Source of the DNA: Actinoplanes cyaneus
Lineage (GTDB): Bacteria > Actinomycetota > Actinomycetes > Mycobacteriales > Micromonosporaceae
Direction: 5' to 3'
Assembly: GCF_016862095.1 (NCBI RefSeq)
Contig: NZ_BOMH01000017.1
Location: 186,001-250,000, forward strand
Length of the DNA: 64,000 bases
Shown here in pieces: positions 7,670 to 16,027 of this stretch. The position numbers were made by a program, and so were the translations under genes. The notes under the pieces were generated by a model. That model was not told where the DNA came from. It did not search any database and saw nothing but the letters and a program-made list of their open reading frames with translations. The stretch's first letter is position 1. Every line of letters begins with the position of its first letter.

Positions 7670-7880
7670 TCGTTGTCCCAAAGACGGCCAACGGCGAGTC
7701 TGGGCGGAGCCCCGAGATGACTGGCATCCCGAGACTCCTGCCGCTCGACTGCTTCCGCCGTTGAAAGAGAATAGAGAGATAGCTTCCGTTCTCCCAGCTC
7801 ACAGCGTTATGAGTTGGTGCTGGAAGCCAATCGTGTCGGCGCTGGGAGCCAACGTTTGCCCGGAAAGTTGGGTGCCCAGA

Positions 7881-8261
7881 TCAATCGAGGTCGTGCACTG
7901 GGCACCGCCAGCGAGCCTTCGTCGACTTCTGGAAGACATGGTGGCGGAGCACAAGACACCGCGCGTTCGATTCCGGGGCGATGAAGCCGCGTTTCTTGGC
8001 CTCCTTGATGGCTACGGAGACGCTGTCGGGCCGGCGGGCCTTCACCTCGCCTCCGGTGACGGTGCCGATGAGCCGGGCCAACTCGCCCATCCCGAACTGT
8101 GCATGTCCCAGCGAGTTCATCCGGCTCATGCCCGCGAACAGGACTCGGATGTGTAGCGCTTCCTTGTTCAGTTCGCCGGCCCACCGGTAGATCTCGTTCT
8201 GGGAGAAAGCTGCCCAGGGGCCATTGTTGGCGAACTGGATGCGGTTGTACCTCTCGCTCAC
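7881..8261 (-). CDS. Probable winged-helix-like DNA-binding protein of the element (126 aa)
   Basis: Starts at GTG 8261, overlapping the stop of the excisionase-like gene (GTGA). The 126-residue product has a central region that looks like a winged helix: GMGELARLIG, then SVSVAIKEAKKRGFIAPESNA (split here), with helices followed by a hairpin. The C-terminus has Cys/His residues (CLVLRHH...RCPVH) that may bind zinc. Proteins of this type sit beside excisionase genes in actinomycete integrative elements and may help replication or excision control. The exact function is unknown. Confidence 0.5.
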   Translation of the reverse strand: MSERYNRIQFANNGPWAAFSQNEIYRWAGELNKEALHIRVLFAGMSRMNSLGHAQFGMGELARLIGTVTGGEVKARRPDSVSVAIKEAKKRGFIAPESNARCLVLRHHVFQKSTKARWRCPVHDLD

Positions 8262-8452
8262 GCGCTGGCTCCCACGAGAGAGCGTTCCTCGTAGGCCTCG
8301 ATGTCGACGAGCCGATACAGGATGCGCCCGCCCAGCTTGAGGTAGGCGGGGCCGATCCCCGCGCTGCGCTGGTTCGCGAGGTGGCCGGCGGTTACGGACC
8401 AGCGCTTCGCCAGGTGGGCCGGAGTGAGGTGAGTGGTGTCTTGCTGTGGCAC
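8258..8452 (-). CDS. Excisionase-like MerR-type HTH protein
   Basis: A 64-residue protein from GTG 8452 containing the excisionase-family helix-turn-helix: LTPAHLAKRWSVTAGHLANQ, then the wing KLGGRILYRLVDIEAYE. Such proteins bend DNA at att sites to favour excision, or repress element genes. The start is uncertain because the frame stays open upstream to 8572. It lies ~1 kb from the integrase gene but on the opposite strand, sharing an operator-rich intergenic region with the gene at 8623, and it overlaps the downstream 126-residue protein gene. Confidence 0.75.
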   Translation of the reverse strand: MPQQDTTHLTPAHLAKRWSVTAGHLANQRSAGIGPAYLKLGGRILYRLVDIEAYEERSLVGASA

Positions 8453-8577
8453 GAGGCGGAACCCCCATGGTTGGACGAGCGTATGGGCATCGGGATGTCC
8501 TCTCCTCGGTGTGCTGAGCCTGAGCTTGCGTGATCTACGACGAAGTTTAGCGAGAGATCGTGAAGGTGCCAACCTGA

Positions 8578-8605
8578 CATAATGATTATGGCTTGTAGCT
8601 ACTAT
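8578..8605. promoter_or_regulatory. Palindromic operator and -10-like box between xis-like and 8623 genes
   Basis: CATAAT-G-ATTATG at 8578-8590 is a perfect 6+6 inverted repeat in the divergent intergenic region. It is followed by TACTAT at 8600-8605, a good actinobacterial -10 for the plus-strand gene beginning at 8623. An outer imperfect pair (AAGGTGCC ~8562 and GGTACCTT ~8608) brackets it. This suggests a switch point controlling excision versus integration functions; the binding protein (XRE or Xis-like) is unknown. Confidence 0.45.
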
Positions 8606-8622
8606 CTGGTACCTTCGTCGGC

Positions 8623-9315
8623 ATGAAGAAAACCCCCTCCAACGCGAGCGAGGCGTTGGCGATGGCCTCGGAGTCCGGCGGCCTGGTCGTATGGCTCGGT
8701 GAGAGTGGTCAGGAAGCGTTCGTGGTTCACCGCCACAACGACGGCGACCAGGAATGGCTCGTGGCGTTCCGGCTGGCGGCCTCGGGCGATGCCCTGGGCG
8801 AGTGGCGTCCGGTCGAGTTCGCTGTCCGACAAGCGGTCGAGTCCGAATCCCTCGCTATGTCGAGCAAGACCATCCGTGCGCTGCCCATCGGCGAGTTGTT
8901 GGCCGCCTCCAGGAAGGCGCTGAGCGCTCAGCGCGGAGGCCGCGCGGGCTCTGCTGGCCTTCGCTTGGTCAACCCGTCTGCGGTCTACCTGGCGCCCTTC
9001 TTGGAGGACGCTCGTGGACGTCAGCCTCGTGACGATGTGGCCTACGCCGGCCTCGCCCTTGAGTACTCATTCCTGGTCCAAGACGGCGACCGTACGCCCG
9101 CCAAGACGCTCGCTGCCCAGCATGGCGGCGTGAGCGGCACCTGGGCCAACCGCATCGCGGAAGCGCGGCGGCGAGGTCTGCTCACCCCGGTCAAGTCGGG
9201 CGAGGCCGGTGGCGGGATGACCGACAAGGCGATGAAGCTCCTCAACCCCGCGTGGTCGCCGGAGGCTGACGCACTGATCGATGCCCAGATAGCTGAGATG
9301 GAAGGTGATGCATGA
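8623..9315 (+). CDS. Hypothetical protein co-encoded with the integrase (230 aa)
   Basis: ATG at 8623 with no obvious ribosome-binding site; the -10-like box at 8600-8605 would give a very short leader. The C-terminal half (about residues 115-215) looks like a helix-turn-helix region: LAAQHGGVSGTWANRIAEAR then RGLLTPVKSGEAGGGMTDKA (split here). This pattern is common in actinobacterial genes immediately upstream of tyrosine integrases. Its stop overlaps the integrase ATG (ATGA), so both proteins are made together. It may regulate recombination; the family has no name I can give. Confidence 0.55.
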   Translation: MKKTPSNASEALAMASESGGLVVWLGESGQEAFVVHRHNDGDQEWLVAFRLAASGDALGEWRPVEFAVRQAVESESLAMSSKTIRALPIGELLAASRKALSAQRGGRAGSAGLRLVNPSAVYLAPFLEDARGRQPRDDVAYAGLALEYSFLVQDGDRTPAKTLAAQHGGVSGTWANRIAEARRRGLLTPVKSGEAGGGMTDKAMKLLNPAWSPEADALIDAQIAEMEGDA

Positions 9316-10514
9316 GCAGGCGACCCCTTGGCCTCGGTGAGCACGGCGAGTTCGAAGCGAGCCCGCAGTTGCGGGACGAGGCGGGCAAGTGGAAGCGAGC
9401 GCCTATCCCTCGCCGTGCGGAGCGTTGGCGCGCACGTTGTTACTACCGGGGCTATGACGGAGTCGTGAAGGAGGTCTCCCGGTTCGCGTCAACGAAGCGG
9501 GCCGCCCTCCAGGCCGTTGAGGCAGCCCTGGCGGAACGTGAACGCGGACACGTTGAGATGACCTCGGGGATGAAGCTGGCGGCGGCAGGCGAGCTGTGGC
9601 TTGCTCAGATCCGGCGCACCGACTCCGGACTGAGCGCACGGACCATCCTCGACTATGGCCGGACCTTTACCCGCTACATCGACGTCCCGGGATCAAGCAT
9701 CCGGGGCCTGACGCTTGAGCAGGTAAACGACCCGCAACGCTTGCGGACGTTTCTCCAGACCGTGGCCGACAAGCACGGAACCGGTGCCTCAAAGATGAGC
9801 CGCAGCGTGCTGTCCGGCATCCTCGGGTTCGCGATCGACAACGGCACGCTGACTACCAACGCGCTGCGTCAGATCCGGGCGGTCAAGGCTCAGGTCGTCA
9901 AGACGCCGGTCCGCGAGCGGGACACCACCCGAGCGCTGACCAAGGATGAGCGCGATCACGTCCTCGCGTACGCGGACAAGCTCACCTTGTCCGAGACGAT
10001 CAATCCGCGTACCCGGCGGAAGCGGGAGGCGGTAGCCGACCTCATGGCGTTCATGGCCGGCACCGGCGTGCGGATCAACGAGGCGAGGGCCGTCCGCTGG
10101 GCTGACTTCGACCTGGAGGCCGGAACGGTCCATGTGCGCGGTACCAAGACGCGTGGTTCGGATCGGCGGCTGAACCTTCCGTCGTGGCTCACCGGGCGCC
10201 TGAAGGCGAGGGCGGAGCGGCTGGGCTCCGATGGGTTGGTCTTCAGCTCCCCGCACCACCTGAACGAGCCCGAACGCATGTGGGACCAGAGCAATTCGGC
10301 CAAGGCGCTCGCTCGCATCTTCATCGGCAGCGGGTTCCCCTGGGCGACCCCGCACACCCTTCGCCGTACGGTTGCAACGATCCTCGACCAGTCCGGCGTA
10401 CCCATCGCGAAGATCGCCGACCAGCTCGGTCACACTGATCCGGCCATGACCGCACGTGTGTACCTGGGGCGCGACCTCATGGGCGACAAGGCGGCGGTGG
10501 CGGCGTACCTCTGA
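9312..10514 (+). CDS. int: Tyrosine recombinase / integrase of the element
   Basis: A 400-residue phage-type integrase. An N-terminal arm-binding-like segment (WRARCYYRGYDG, about 39-50) is followed by a SAM-like core-binding domain (about 85-190) and a catalytic domain with the full set of residues: R254 in GTGVRINEARA, H348-x-x-R351 in PHTLRRT, H374 in LGHTDP and Y384 in ARVYLG. It should catalyse site-specific insertion at the tRNA-Arg 3' end. It lies 92 bp from the att core and is coupled to the upstream gene by an ATGA overlap. The gene appears intact. Confidence 0.95.
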   Translation: MSRRPLGLGEHGEFEASPQLRDEAGKWKRAPIPRRAERWRARCYYRGYDGVVKEVSRFASTKRAALQAVEAALAERERGHVEMTSGMKLAAAGELWLAQIRRTDSGLSARTILDYGRTFTRYIDVPGSSIRGLTLEQVNDPQRLRTFLQTVADKHGTGASKMSRSVLSGILGFAIDNGTLTTNALRQIRAVKAQVVKTPVRERDTTRALTKDERDHVLAYADKLTLSETINPRTRRKREAVADLMAFMAGTGVRINEARAVRWADFDLEAGTVHVRGTKTRGSDRRLNLPSWLTGRLKARAERLGSDGLVFSSPHHLNEPERMWDQSNSAKALARIFIGSGFPWATPHTLRRTVATILDQSGVPIAKIADQLGHTDPAMTARVYLGRDLMGDKAAVAAYL

Positions 10515-10531
10515 CGCCGGAACGCCAAAGT

Positions 10532-10550
10532 AGGTAACAATCCAGGTAAC
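10532..10550. promoter_or_regulatory. Paired GGTAAC motifs, candidate integrase arm sites (right)
   Basis: GGTAAC at 10533-10538 and 10545-10550, same orientation, 12-base period, about 57 bp from the att core and just after the integrase stop. The pair matches the left-end motifs in sequence, orientation and spacing. Confidence 0.5.
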
Positions 10551-10606
10551 CAGGGCTTGAGCTGGAGCATCGTCAGATGCGTACGCCCTGGTAGATCGAA
10601 GTAATT

Positions 10607-10636
10607 GCGCGCCCGGCAGGATTCGAACCTGCGACC
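10607..10636. repeat. attR: right attachment-site repeat within tRNA-Arg
   Basis: Thirty bases identical to 1928-1957, covering the tRNA acceptor 3' strand and T-arm. The integrase gene is adjacent, so this is the element end that restores the tRNA. Confidence 0.85.
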
Positions 10637-10680
10637 ATCGGATTAGAAGTCCGGTGCTCTATCCGCTGAGCTACGAGCGC
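10608..10680 (-). tRNA. tRNA-Arg (anticodon TCT)
   Basis: A 73-nt cloverleaf on the minus strand. The acceptor GCGCTCG pairs with CGGGCGC (one T-G wobble), the D-arm contains AGCTCAGCGGATAGAGC, the anticodon loop is CTTCTAA with anticodon TCT, and the T-arm contains GGTTCGAATCC. The discriminator is G, and CCA is not encoded. Its 3' half is the integration site of the adjacent element. Confidence 0.95.
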
Positions 10681-10693
10681 TGGCCAGCACATA

Positions 10694-11773
10694 CTAGGCG
10701 GTCGTGCCGGACTTGTCGTCCGCCTCGTCGGCTGCCTTCTCGACAGCGGCCTCGGCCGCCTCCAGCACCATGGCCCGGCCGCCCTGATCCTCCGGCGCGG
10801 GCGGGATCCCGATCTCCGGCGTGCCCGGCGCCGGCAGGTACGCGTCGACCCAGCGGCCCACCTCGCGGAAGACCTCGGCGCGGACCTCCTTGCCGGAGAG
10901 CGTCAGGTCGTGCTTACCCCCGTTGAACTGGGCGATCGTCACCCGCCGGCCCAGCCCGGGCGCCCACCGGACGATGTGCTCGACATCAAGAACAGAATCG
11001 GTCACATGTACGTCGTCGTGCCACGCCTTGCCACGGAACGTCCGGTCCGAGCAGGCGACCAGCACCGGCGCGTCGATGCCCAGGCCCGCCTGCAGGCGCT
11101 GCTGACCACGCCGGATCGCCGCGAGCCAGCCCATCCTGACCGGGAAACCGAGGATCGGCTTCCACGCCAGGTCATAGGCCCATTCGCCCTGGTAGTCGCG
11201 GTGCAGACTCTGCCCGTAGAGCCCGAGACCGGCGGTGGGCATCTTCCGGTACGGCGTACGGTTGGTGAGCGCGATCACCAGCGAGAGGGCCGGCCGCCGT
11301 ACCGCCCAGGGCAGGTTGAAATCGAAGAAAGGACTGTTCAGAAACAGTCCGTCGACGATGCCCTGCCCGCGACGTGAGTGTGCCCACAGCGAGGTGATCA
11401 GACCGCCCGTCGAGTGCCCGGTCACCAGCAACTGGTCGTGACCGTCGTCCTCGCGGATGATGCGCGCCGCCTCGTCGAGCTCCGGGTAGTAGTCGGTGAG
11501 GCTGCGGGCGAAGTTCGGCGTCTGGTGGGGGAGCAGGCTCCGCCCGTACTTCCGGAGGTCCAGCGCGTAGAAATCCCAGCCGCGTTCGACGAAGAAATCC
11601 GCCAGATGGGTCTGGAAGAAATAGTCCACGAAACCGTGGACGTGCAACACCGCCCTGCGGGTCGGCTGCTCGGCGCGCCGCCGGACGAGGGTGGCCACGA
11701 CCGGGCCCTCGTCGTCGGTGCCCAGCTCGATCGTGTGCCGCTCATACGGCCAGCCCAGGACGTCGGTCTCCAC
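10694..11773 (-). CDS. Alpha/beta hydrolase (serine aminopeptidase/monoacylglycerol lipase-like)
   Basis: A 359-residue cytoplasmic hydrolase. VLHVHGFVDYF gives the oxyanion-hole HGF near residue 46, and LLVTGHSTGGL is the nucleophile elbow GxSxG with the catalytic Ser. A late His (GGKHDLTLS) completes a plausible triad. The fold resembles lysophospholipase or serine aminopeptidase S33 (Hydrolase_4). The C-terminal ~50 residues are a low-complexity Glu/Ala tail (EAAEAAVEKAADEADDK). It lies just beyond the tRNA and is transcribed away from ssb. Substrate unknown. Confidence 0.8.
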   Translation of the reverse strand: METDVLGWPYERHTIELGTDDEGPVVATLVRRRAEQPTRRAVLHVHGFVDYFFQTHLADFFVERGWDFYALDLRKYGRSLLPHQTPNFARSLTDYYPELDEAARIIREDDGHDQLLVTGHSTGGLITSLWAHSRRGQGIVDGLFLNSPFFDFNLPWAVRRPALSLVIALTNRTPYRKMPTAGLGLYGQSLHRDYQGEWAYDLAWKPILGFPVRMGWLAAIRRGQQRLQAGLGIDAPVLVACSDRTFRGKAWHDDVHVTDSVLDVEHIVRWAPGLGRRVTIAQFNGGKHDLTLSGKEVRAEVFREVGRWVDAYLPAPGTPEIGIPPAPEDQGGRAMVLEAAEAAVEKAADEADDKSGTTA

Positions 11774-11956
11774 CCCGTCAGGTTACCCAGCAGTACGCGG
11801 TGGCGCGCCATAACAGATCGACCACGGTCCGGGCCGTTATCCACATTCCCGCCCTGTCCACAGGGAGCTCCGCGCCGCGACGCCGTACCCGCCAATCTCT
11901 GACTCGTCCGCCGCGCCGGCAGCTCGCCGGCCGGAACCGACGACAAGGAGAAAGCT

Positions 11957-12613
11957 GTGTTCGACACCAACGTCACGATCATCGGCAACGTGCTCACCCC
12001 GCCGGAGTGGCGCCGCACCCAGCAGTCCAACCAGCTCGTGGCGAACTTCCGGATCGCCTCCACGGCACGCCGCTACGACCGGGAGAACCGCTGCTGGGTC
12101 GACGGCAACAGCCTGCGGATCCGGGTCTCCGCCTGGCGCCGGCTCGCCGAGGGGGTCATCGCCTCGATCAGCGTGGGCGATCCGGTCGTCGCCTACGGCC
12201 GCGTCTACACCCGTGACTGGGATGACGAAGAGGGCAACCACCGCGTCGCGTACGAGATGGAGGCGCACTCCATCGGGCACGACCTCGCCCGCGGCCAGTC
12301 CCGGTTCACCCGCACCCGGCAGACCGGCCCCACCACGGCCGACGACGCCGAAGCCGAGGCTCTGATCGGCGACCCGGCAGCCGAACCGGACGGCGACCGG
12401 CTGACCGAACCGGTCGTCGGCGAGATGGAGCCGGACTTCCTCCGGGTGGTGGCGGGCCTCACCGAGACGCCGGAGGAGGCCGGCGAGCCGCAGGAACAGG
12501 AGGAGGAGGAGAAGGAGCCCGAGACCGAGGAGACGCCGGCCGAGCCGGAGCCGGTGTCCACCACCGAGGTCCGGCGGACCCGCCGGACCCGGCGGGAGCC
12601 CGTAGCGGCCTGA
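11957..12613 (+). CDS. ssb: Single-stranded DNA-binding protein, paralog with basic C-terminal tip
   Basis: A 218-residue protein starting at GTG 11957 after an AAGGAG-type site. Residues 1-110 form the OB fold: MFDTNVTIIGNVLTPPEWRR, VANFRIAST, and the LRIRVSAWRRLAEGV strand typical of SSB. The remainder is Glu/Pro-rich, but it ends in RRTRRTRREPVAA instead of the acidic DDDxPF tip that normally recruits replication and repair proteins. It is therefore probably an SsbB-like paralog with a separate role rather than the essential SSB. It is divergent from the hydrolase gene across ~180 bp. Confidence 0.85.
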   Translation: MFDTNVTIIGNVLTPPEWRRTQQSNQLVANFRIASTARRYDRENRCWVDGNSLRIRVSAWRRLAEGVIASISVGDPVVAYGRVYTRDWDDEEGNHRVAYEMEAHSIGHDLARGQSRFTRTRQTGPTTADDAEAEALIGDPAAEPDGDRLTEPVVGEMEPDFLRVVAGLTETPEEAGEPQEQEEEEKEPETEETPAEPEPVSTTEVRRTRRTRREPVAA

Positions 12614-12676
12614 GACCTTCCCGCACAGCCACCACTCCACGGGTCTCTCCCTGCGGATCCGCGGAGTGGATGGCGC

Positions 12677-12719
12677 CCGGCGGCCCGGCCGTTATCGGGG
12701 TCCGAGGCCGGGCCGCCGG
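12677..12719 (+). terminator. Strong GC hairpin downstream of ssb
   Basis: A 14-bp perfect stem (12677-12690 with 12706-12719) around a 15-nt loop, about 60 bp after the ssb stop. There is no T-run, which is common for actinomycete terminators. The rest of the 250-bp gap to the next gene shows no coding signal. Confidence 0.55.
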
Positions 12720-12870
12720 TGCCGGGACGAGCGAGAGGAACCGGAGCCGGGCACCCGGCGCAACCCCACTCCCTCGATCGGGATAGGCCGATCGGGCCGC
12801 TTCTCCGGACCGCCCGGCCGAGCGGCCCGGTTGGTCTCGAGACAACTCCAACCGGCAGACTGAGACGGTG

Positions 12871-13335
12871 ATGCTGAAGGACATCCGTGCCATGGCCGCC
12901 GAGAGGATCGTGCTCTCGCCGGAGGACCAGGACGCTGAGCACGCCAACACCACCTGGTTCGGCGCGCCACCGCACGAGCGCATGGGCATGTCGGCCGACG
13001 AGGTGGTGACCGCGTTCGAGGACACCGCCGTCGCGTTGCGGGAACAGGTGGCCGCCTCCGGCTATCAGGGAACCGCCACGTTCTACGTCTGGCACGACCT
13101 GCAGGCCGGTCAGCTACGGTGCTCGGCCTGCACGCGGAAGCCCAGCGACCTGAGTTTCTCCGTTCCGTACCAGGTGACCGACGACCTGCACGCCATCGTG
13201 GTCGAGTTCCTCGTGGACCGGGCACCCGGAGCCATTCAGTGGGGCGCGCTCGAACCGGTGCCCTACCCCGAGTCGGAACCCGAGCCGGCGGCGATGGCCG
13301 TCTGGGCGTTCGACCTGACACCCCTCGGCCGCTGA
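12871..13335 (+). CDS. Hypothetical protein (154 aa)
   Basis: Starts at ATG 12871 (a GTG lies one codon before). A soluble, acidic protein with regions AMAAERIVLSPEDQDAEHA, a CSAC cysteine pair, and PYQVTDDLHAIVVEFL. I do not recognise the domain. It precedes cobD by 26 bp on the same strand and may be co-transcribed with it, although nothing in the sequence ties it to cobalamin synthesis. Confidence 0.6.
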   Translation: MLKDIRAMAAERIVLSPEDQDAEHANTTWFGAPPHERMGMSADEVVTAFEDTAVALREQVAASGYQGTATFYVWHDLQAGQLRCSACTRKPSDLSFSVPYQVTDDLHAIVVEFLVDRAPGAIQWGALEPVPYPESEPEPAAMAVWAFDLTPLGR

Positions 13336-13360
13336 GACCGGCAGAGAAAGAAGGAAACAC

Positions 13361-14347
13361 GTGCCGTACCGGTGGACCGCGGACGCGGCCGGACTGATCG
13401 CCGGATACCTGCTCGACGCCGCGATCGGCGACCCGCGCCGCTACCACCCTGTCGCCGGGTTCGGCACTGCCGCAGCCGCCCTGGAACACCGGGTCTACCA
13501 GCCCCGGCGACGGGCCGGAGCCCTGTTCACGGCGGTGGCGGTCGGCGTGCCGGTCGTCGCCGGGCTGGCCGCCGGGCGGGCGGTCCGCCGCGTGCCGGCC
13601 GCGCGGTTCGCGCTCACCGCGGCCGCCACCTGGACCGTGCTCGGCGGCCGCACCCTCCGCAAGGAATCCCGGGTGATGGCCCGCCACCTGCAAGCCGGCG
13701 ACCTCGCGGCAGCCCGCGGGCGGCTCAACCACCTCTGCGGGCGCGACCCGTCCACCCTCGACGAGCCGGAACTCGCCCGCGCCACCGTCGAATCCGTCGC
13801 CGAGAACACGTCCGACGCGGTGGTCGCACCCCTGTTCTGGGGGGCGCTGCTCGGGCCGGCCGGGCTGCTCGGCTACCGGGCGGCGAACACGCTCGACGCG
13901 ATGGTCGGGCACCGATCGGCGCGGTACGCACGGTTCGGGACCGCGTCGGCACGGCTCGACGACCTGCTGAACCTGGCGCCGTCCCGGCTGACCGGGCTGC
14001 TGACGATCGTGGTGGCGCCGGTGGCCGGCGGGTCGCCACGGGAGACGATGCGGGTGTGGCGGCGGGACCGGGGCGATCATCCGTCGCCCAACGCGGGGCA
14101 GTGCGAGTCCGCCATGGCCGGGGCGCTGGGGGTGCGTCTCGGCGGGCGCAATGTCTACTTCGGACGTAGTGAGACCCGGCCGTTCCTCGGGGACGGGCCA
14201 CGGCCGGGAGCGGTGCATCTGAAACGGGCGGCACGGGTGTCCGGTGCGGTGGGAGTGGCGGCTGTGGTGCTGGCGGCCGGGGGTGCGCTGGTTCGTGGTG
14301 GCTCGGGGGCGGCGCTGCGCCGTCTCGGGAAGGGCGAAGCTCGATGA
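13361..14347 (+). CDS. cobD: Adenosylcobinamide-phosphate synthase CobD/CbiB
   Basis: A 328-residue polytopic membrane protein from GTG 13361 after AAGGAAA. It contains family blocks: the N-terminal [17 protein letters not shown], the central [20 protein letters not shown] (split here), and [16 protein letters not shown]. It attaches the aminopropanol arm to adenosylcobyrate in adenosylcobalamin biosynthesis, at the membrane. It is followed by cobQ, whose product makes the substrate cobyrate, so the pair form a functional unit. Length is normal. Confidence 0.93.
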   Translation: MPYRWTADAAGLIAGYLLDAAIGDPRRYHPVAGFGTAAAALEHRVYQPRRRAGALFTAVAVGVPVVAGLAAGRAVRRVPAARFALTAAATWTVLGGRTLRKESRVMARHLQAGDLAAARGRLNHLCGRDPSTLDEPELARATVESVAENTSDAVVAPLFWGALLGPAGLLGYRAANTLDAMVGHRSARYARFGTASARLDDLLNLAPSRLTGLLTIVVAPVAGGSPRETMRVWRRDRGDHPSPNAGQCESAMAGALGVRLGGRNVYFGRSETRPFLGDGPRPGAVHLKRAARVSGAVGVAAVVLAAGGALVRGGSGAALRRLGKGEAR

Positions 14348-14396
14348 TCTGGTGGTGGCGGCGGGGGCGGGGGCGGGGCCCGAAGGGCCGCAGACC

Positions 14397-15923
14397 ATGA
14401 CCGGCGGACTCCTGGTGACAGGCACCACATCGGACGCCGGCAAGAGCATCCTCACCGCCGGCATCTGCCGCTGGCTGCACCGCGAGGGCGTCCGGGTCGC
14501 CCCGTTCAAAGCCCAGAACATGTCGAACAACTCCGTGGTCGTCGTCGGCCCGGACGGCCGCGGCGGCGAGATCGGCCGAGCCCAGGCCATGCAGGCCCAG
14601 GCGTGCGGCCTGCCCCCGGACCTGCGGTTCAACCCGGTCCTGCTGAAGCCCGGCAGCGATCGTTCGAGCCAGGTCGTGCTGCTCGGCGAGGCGGTCGACA
14701 CGGTCACCGCCGGCAACTACCGGCAGCTGCGACCGAAGCTCGCCCAGGTGGCCTGGGACACCCTCGCGGACCTGCGCGGCGACTACGACGCGGTGATCTG
14801 TGAGGGCGCCGGCAGTCCCGCCGAGATCAACCTGCGGGACGGCGACTTCGTCAACATGGGCCTGGCCCGCCGGTTCGGCCTGCCGTCGATCGTGGTCGGC
14901 GACATCGACCGTGGCGGGGTCTTCGCGGCGTTCTTCGGCACCCTGGCGCTGCTCTCCGCCGAGGACCAGGCGCTGGTCGCCGGTTTCGTGACCAACAAGT
15001 TCCGCGGCGATCTCGGCATCCTGCGGCCGGGCAACGACATGATCACCGCGCTCACCGGTCGTCCGGTGCTCGGCGTGCTGCCGTTCCACCCGGATGTCTG
15101 GCTGGACGCGGAGGACTCGCTGGCCTACGGCACGACGCTGGGCCGCCCCGGCCCGCCGCGCGGCCGCGAGTGGCTGCGGGTCGCGGTGATCCGCCTGCCC
15201 CGGATCTCGAACGCCACCGACGCCGAGGCGCTGGCCGCCGAGCCGGGCGTCCGGGTGCACCTGACCGTCGAGCCGGGCGATGTGGCAGACGCCGATCTGG
15301 TGATGCTGCCGGGTTCCAAGGCGACCGTCAGTGATCTGGACTGGCTGCGCCGGACGGGTCTGGCCGACGCGGTCCTCGCGCACGCCGCTGCCGGAAAGCC
15401 GCTGGTCGGCGTCTGCGGCGGCTTCCAGATGCTGGCCGGGACGATCGACGACGAGGTGGAGAGCGGTCACGGCGTCGTGCCGGGGCTGGGCCTGCTGCCG
15501 GTCGGGGTCACGTTCGCGGCGCGCAAGACCCTCGCGCACAGTGCGGGCACGGCGCTGGGGGCGTCGGTGCACGGCTACGAGATCCATCACGGGTACGTCT
15601 CCACCGGCACCCCGGAGCCGTTCCTGCACTACGCCGGCGGGCAACCCGAGGGCGCCGTGGCCGGCAACGTCTACGGCACGCACTGGCACGGCGCGTTCGA
15701 GTCGGACGAGTTCCGCCGCCGCTTCCTGACCGTGGCCGCCGCGCAGGCCGGCCGGCACGGGTTCACCGTCGCGCCGGACACCCGCTACGCCACGATCCGC
15801 GAGCGTGCCCTGGACGTGCTGGGTGATCTGGTCGCCGAGCACCTGGACACCGCCGCGCTCCGGCGACTGGTCGAAAAGGGGCCGCCACCAGGGCTGCCGT
15901 TCGTCCCGCCGGGTGCCCCGTAG
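14397..15923 (+). CDS. cobQ: Cobyric acid synthase CobQ
   Basis: A 508-residue amidotransferase. The frame is open upstream to 14244, but the conserved P-loop start [20 protein letters not shown] begins at ATG 14397, giving the usual length. The ATP-grasp-like N-terminal part ([11 protein letters not shown]) is followed by a class I glutamine amidotransferase domain with the Cys nucleophile in [11 protein letters not shown] and the C-terminal His in YGTHWHGAF. It amidates cobyrinic acid a,c-diamide at b, d, e and g using glutamine. It lies 50 bp after cobD. Confidence 0.95.
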   Translation: MTGGLLVTGTTSDAGKSILTAGICRWLHREGVRVAPFKAQNMSNNSVVVVGPDGRGGEIGRAQAMQAQACGLPPDLRFNPVLLKPGSDRSSQVVLLGEAVDTVTAGNYRQLRPKLAQVAWDTLADLRGDYDAVICEGAGSPAEINLRDGDFVNMGLARRFGLPSIVVGDIDRGGVFAAFFGTLALLSAEDQALVAGFVTNKFRGDLGILRPGNDMITALTGRPVLGVLPFHPDVWLDAEDSLAYGTTLGRPGPPRGREWLRVAVIRLPRISNATDAEALAAEPGVRVHLTVEPGDVADADLVMLPGSKATVSDLDWLRRTGLADAVLAHAAAGKPLVGVCGGFQMLAGTIDDEVESGHGVVPGLGLLPVGVTFAARKTLAHSAGTALGASVHGYEIHHGYVSTGTPEPFLHYAGGQPEGAVAGNVYGTHWHGAFESDEFRRRFLTVAAAQAGRHGFTVAPDTRYATIRERALDVLGDLVAEHLDTAALRRLVEKGPPPGLPFVPPGAP

Positions 15924-16027
15924 GGGTCCGACCCTGACGACAGCGTTGCGCTCCGGGCGTACGTTGGGTCCGGCGCGGCGCAAAGCCGTACGCAGAAGAC
16001 CGCCGTATCAAAAGACGGGTGGGATAC

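Larger units (their letters stand above)
1928..10636. mobile_element. Integrative element inserted in tRNA-Arg(TCT)
   Basis: A 30-bp exact direct repeat (1928-1957 and 10607-10636) duplicates the 3' end and T-arm of the tRNA-Arg gene at 10608-10680. The tyrosine integrase gene lies next to the tRNA end, in the usual order of an integrated actinomycete element or prophage remnant. Inside are an excisionase-like gene, the DUF6879/XRE pair, several small proteins, a divergent membrane protein and a lower-GC nuclease-like gene. I recognise no replication initiator, primase, FtsK-like transfer protein or phage structural gene. It is therefore either a minimal non-autonomous element, a satellite, or a decayed AICE. 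The tRNA remains intact because the element supplies its 3' end. Confidence 0.85.

Noticed and set aside
7656..8156. Plus-strand frame across the 126-aa element protein
   Set aside because: The minus strand has the coupled excisionase-like pair with sensible protein features; the plus frame lacks a start site and domain.
11800..12216. Plus-strand frame starting before ssb
   Set aside because: Out of frame with ssb and Arg/Pro-rich; ssb has the ribosome-binding site and OB-fold motifs.
12692..15983. Very long minus-strand frames (12692-14716 and 13725-15983) opposite cobD and cobQ
   Set aside because: High GC creates long antisense frames; products are Arg/Pro/Gly-rich without domains while the plus-strand genes have clear motifs.
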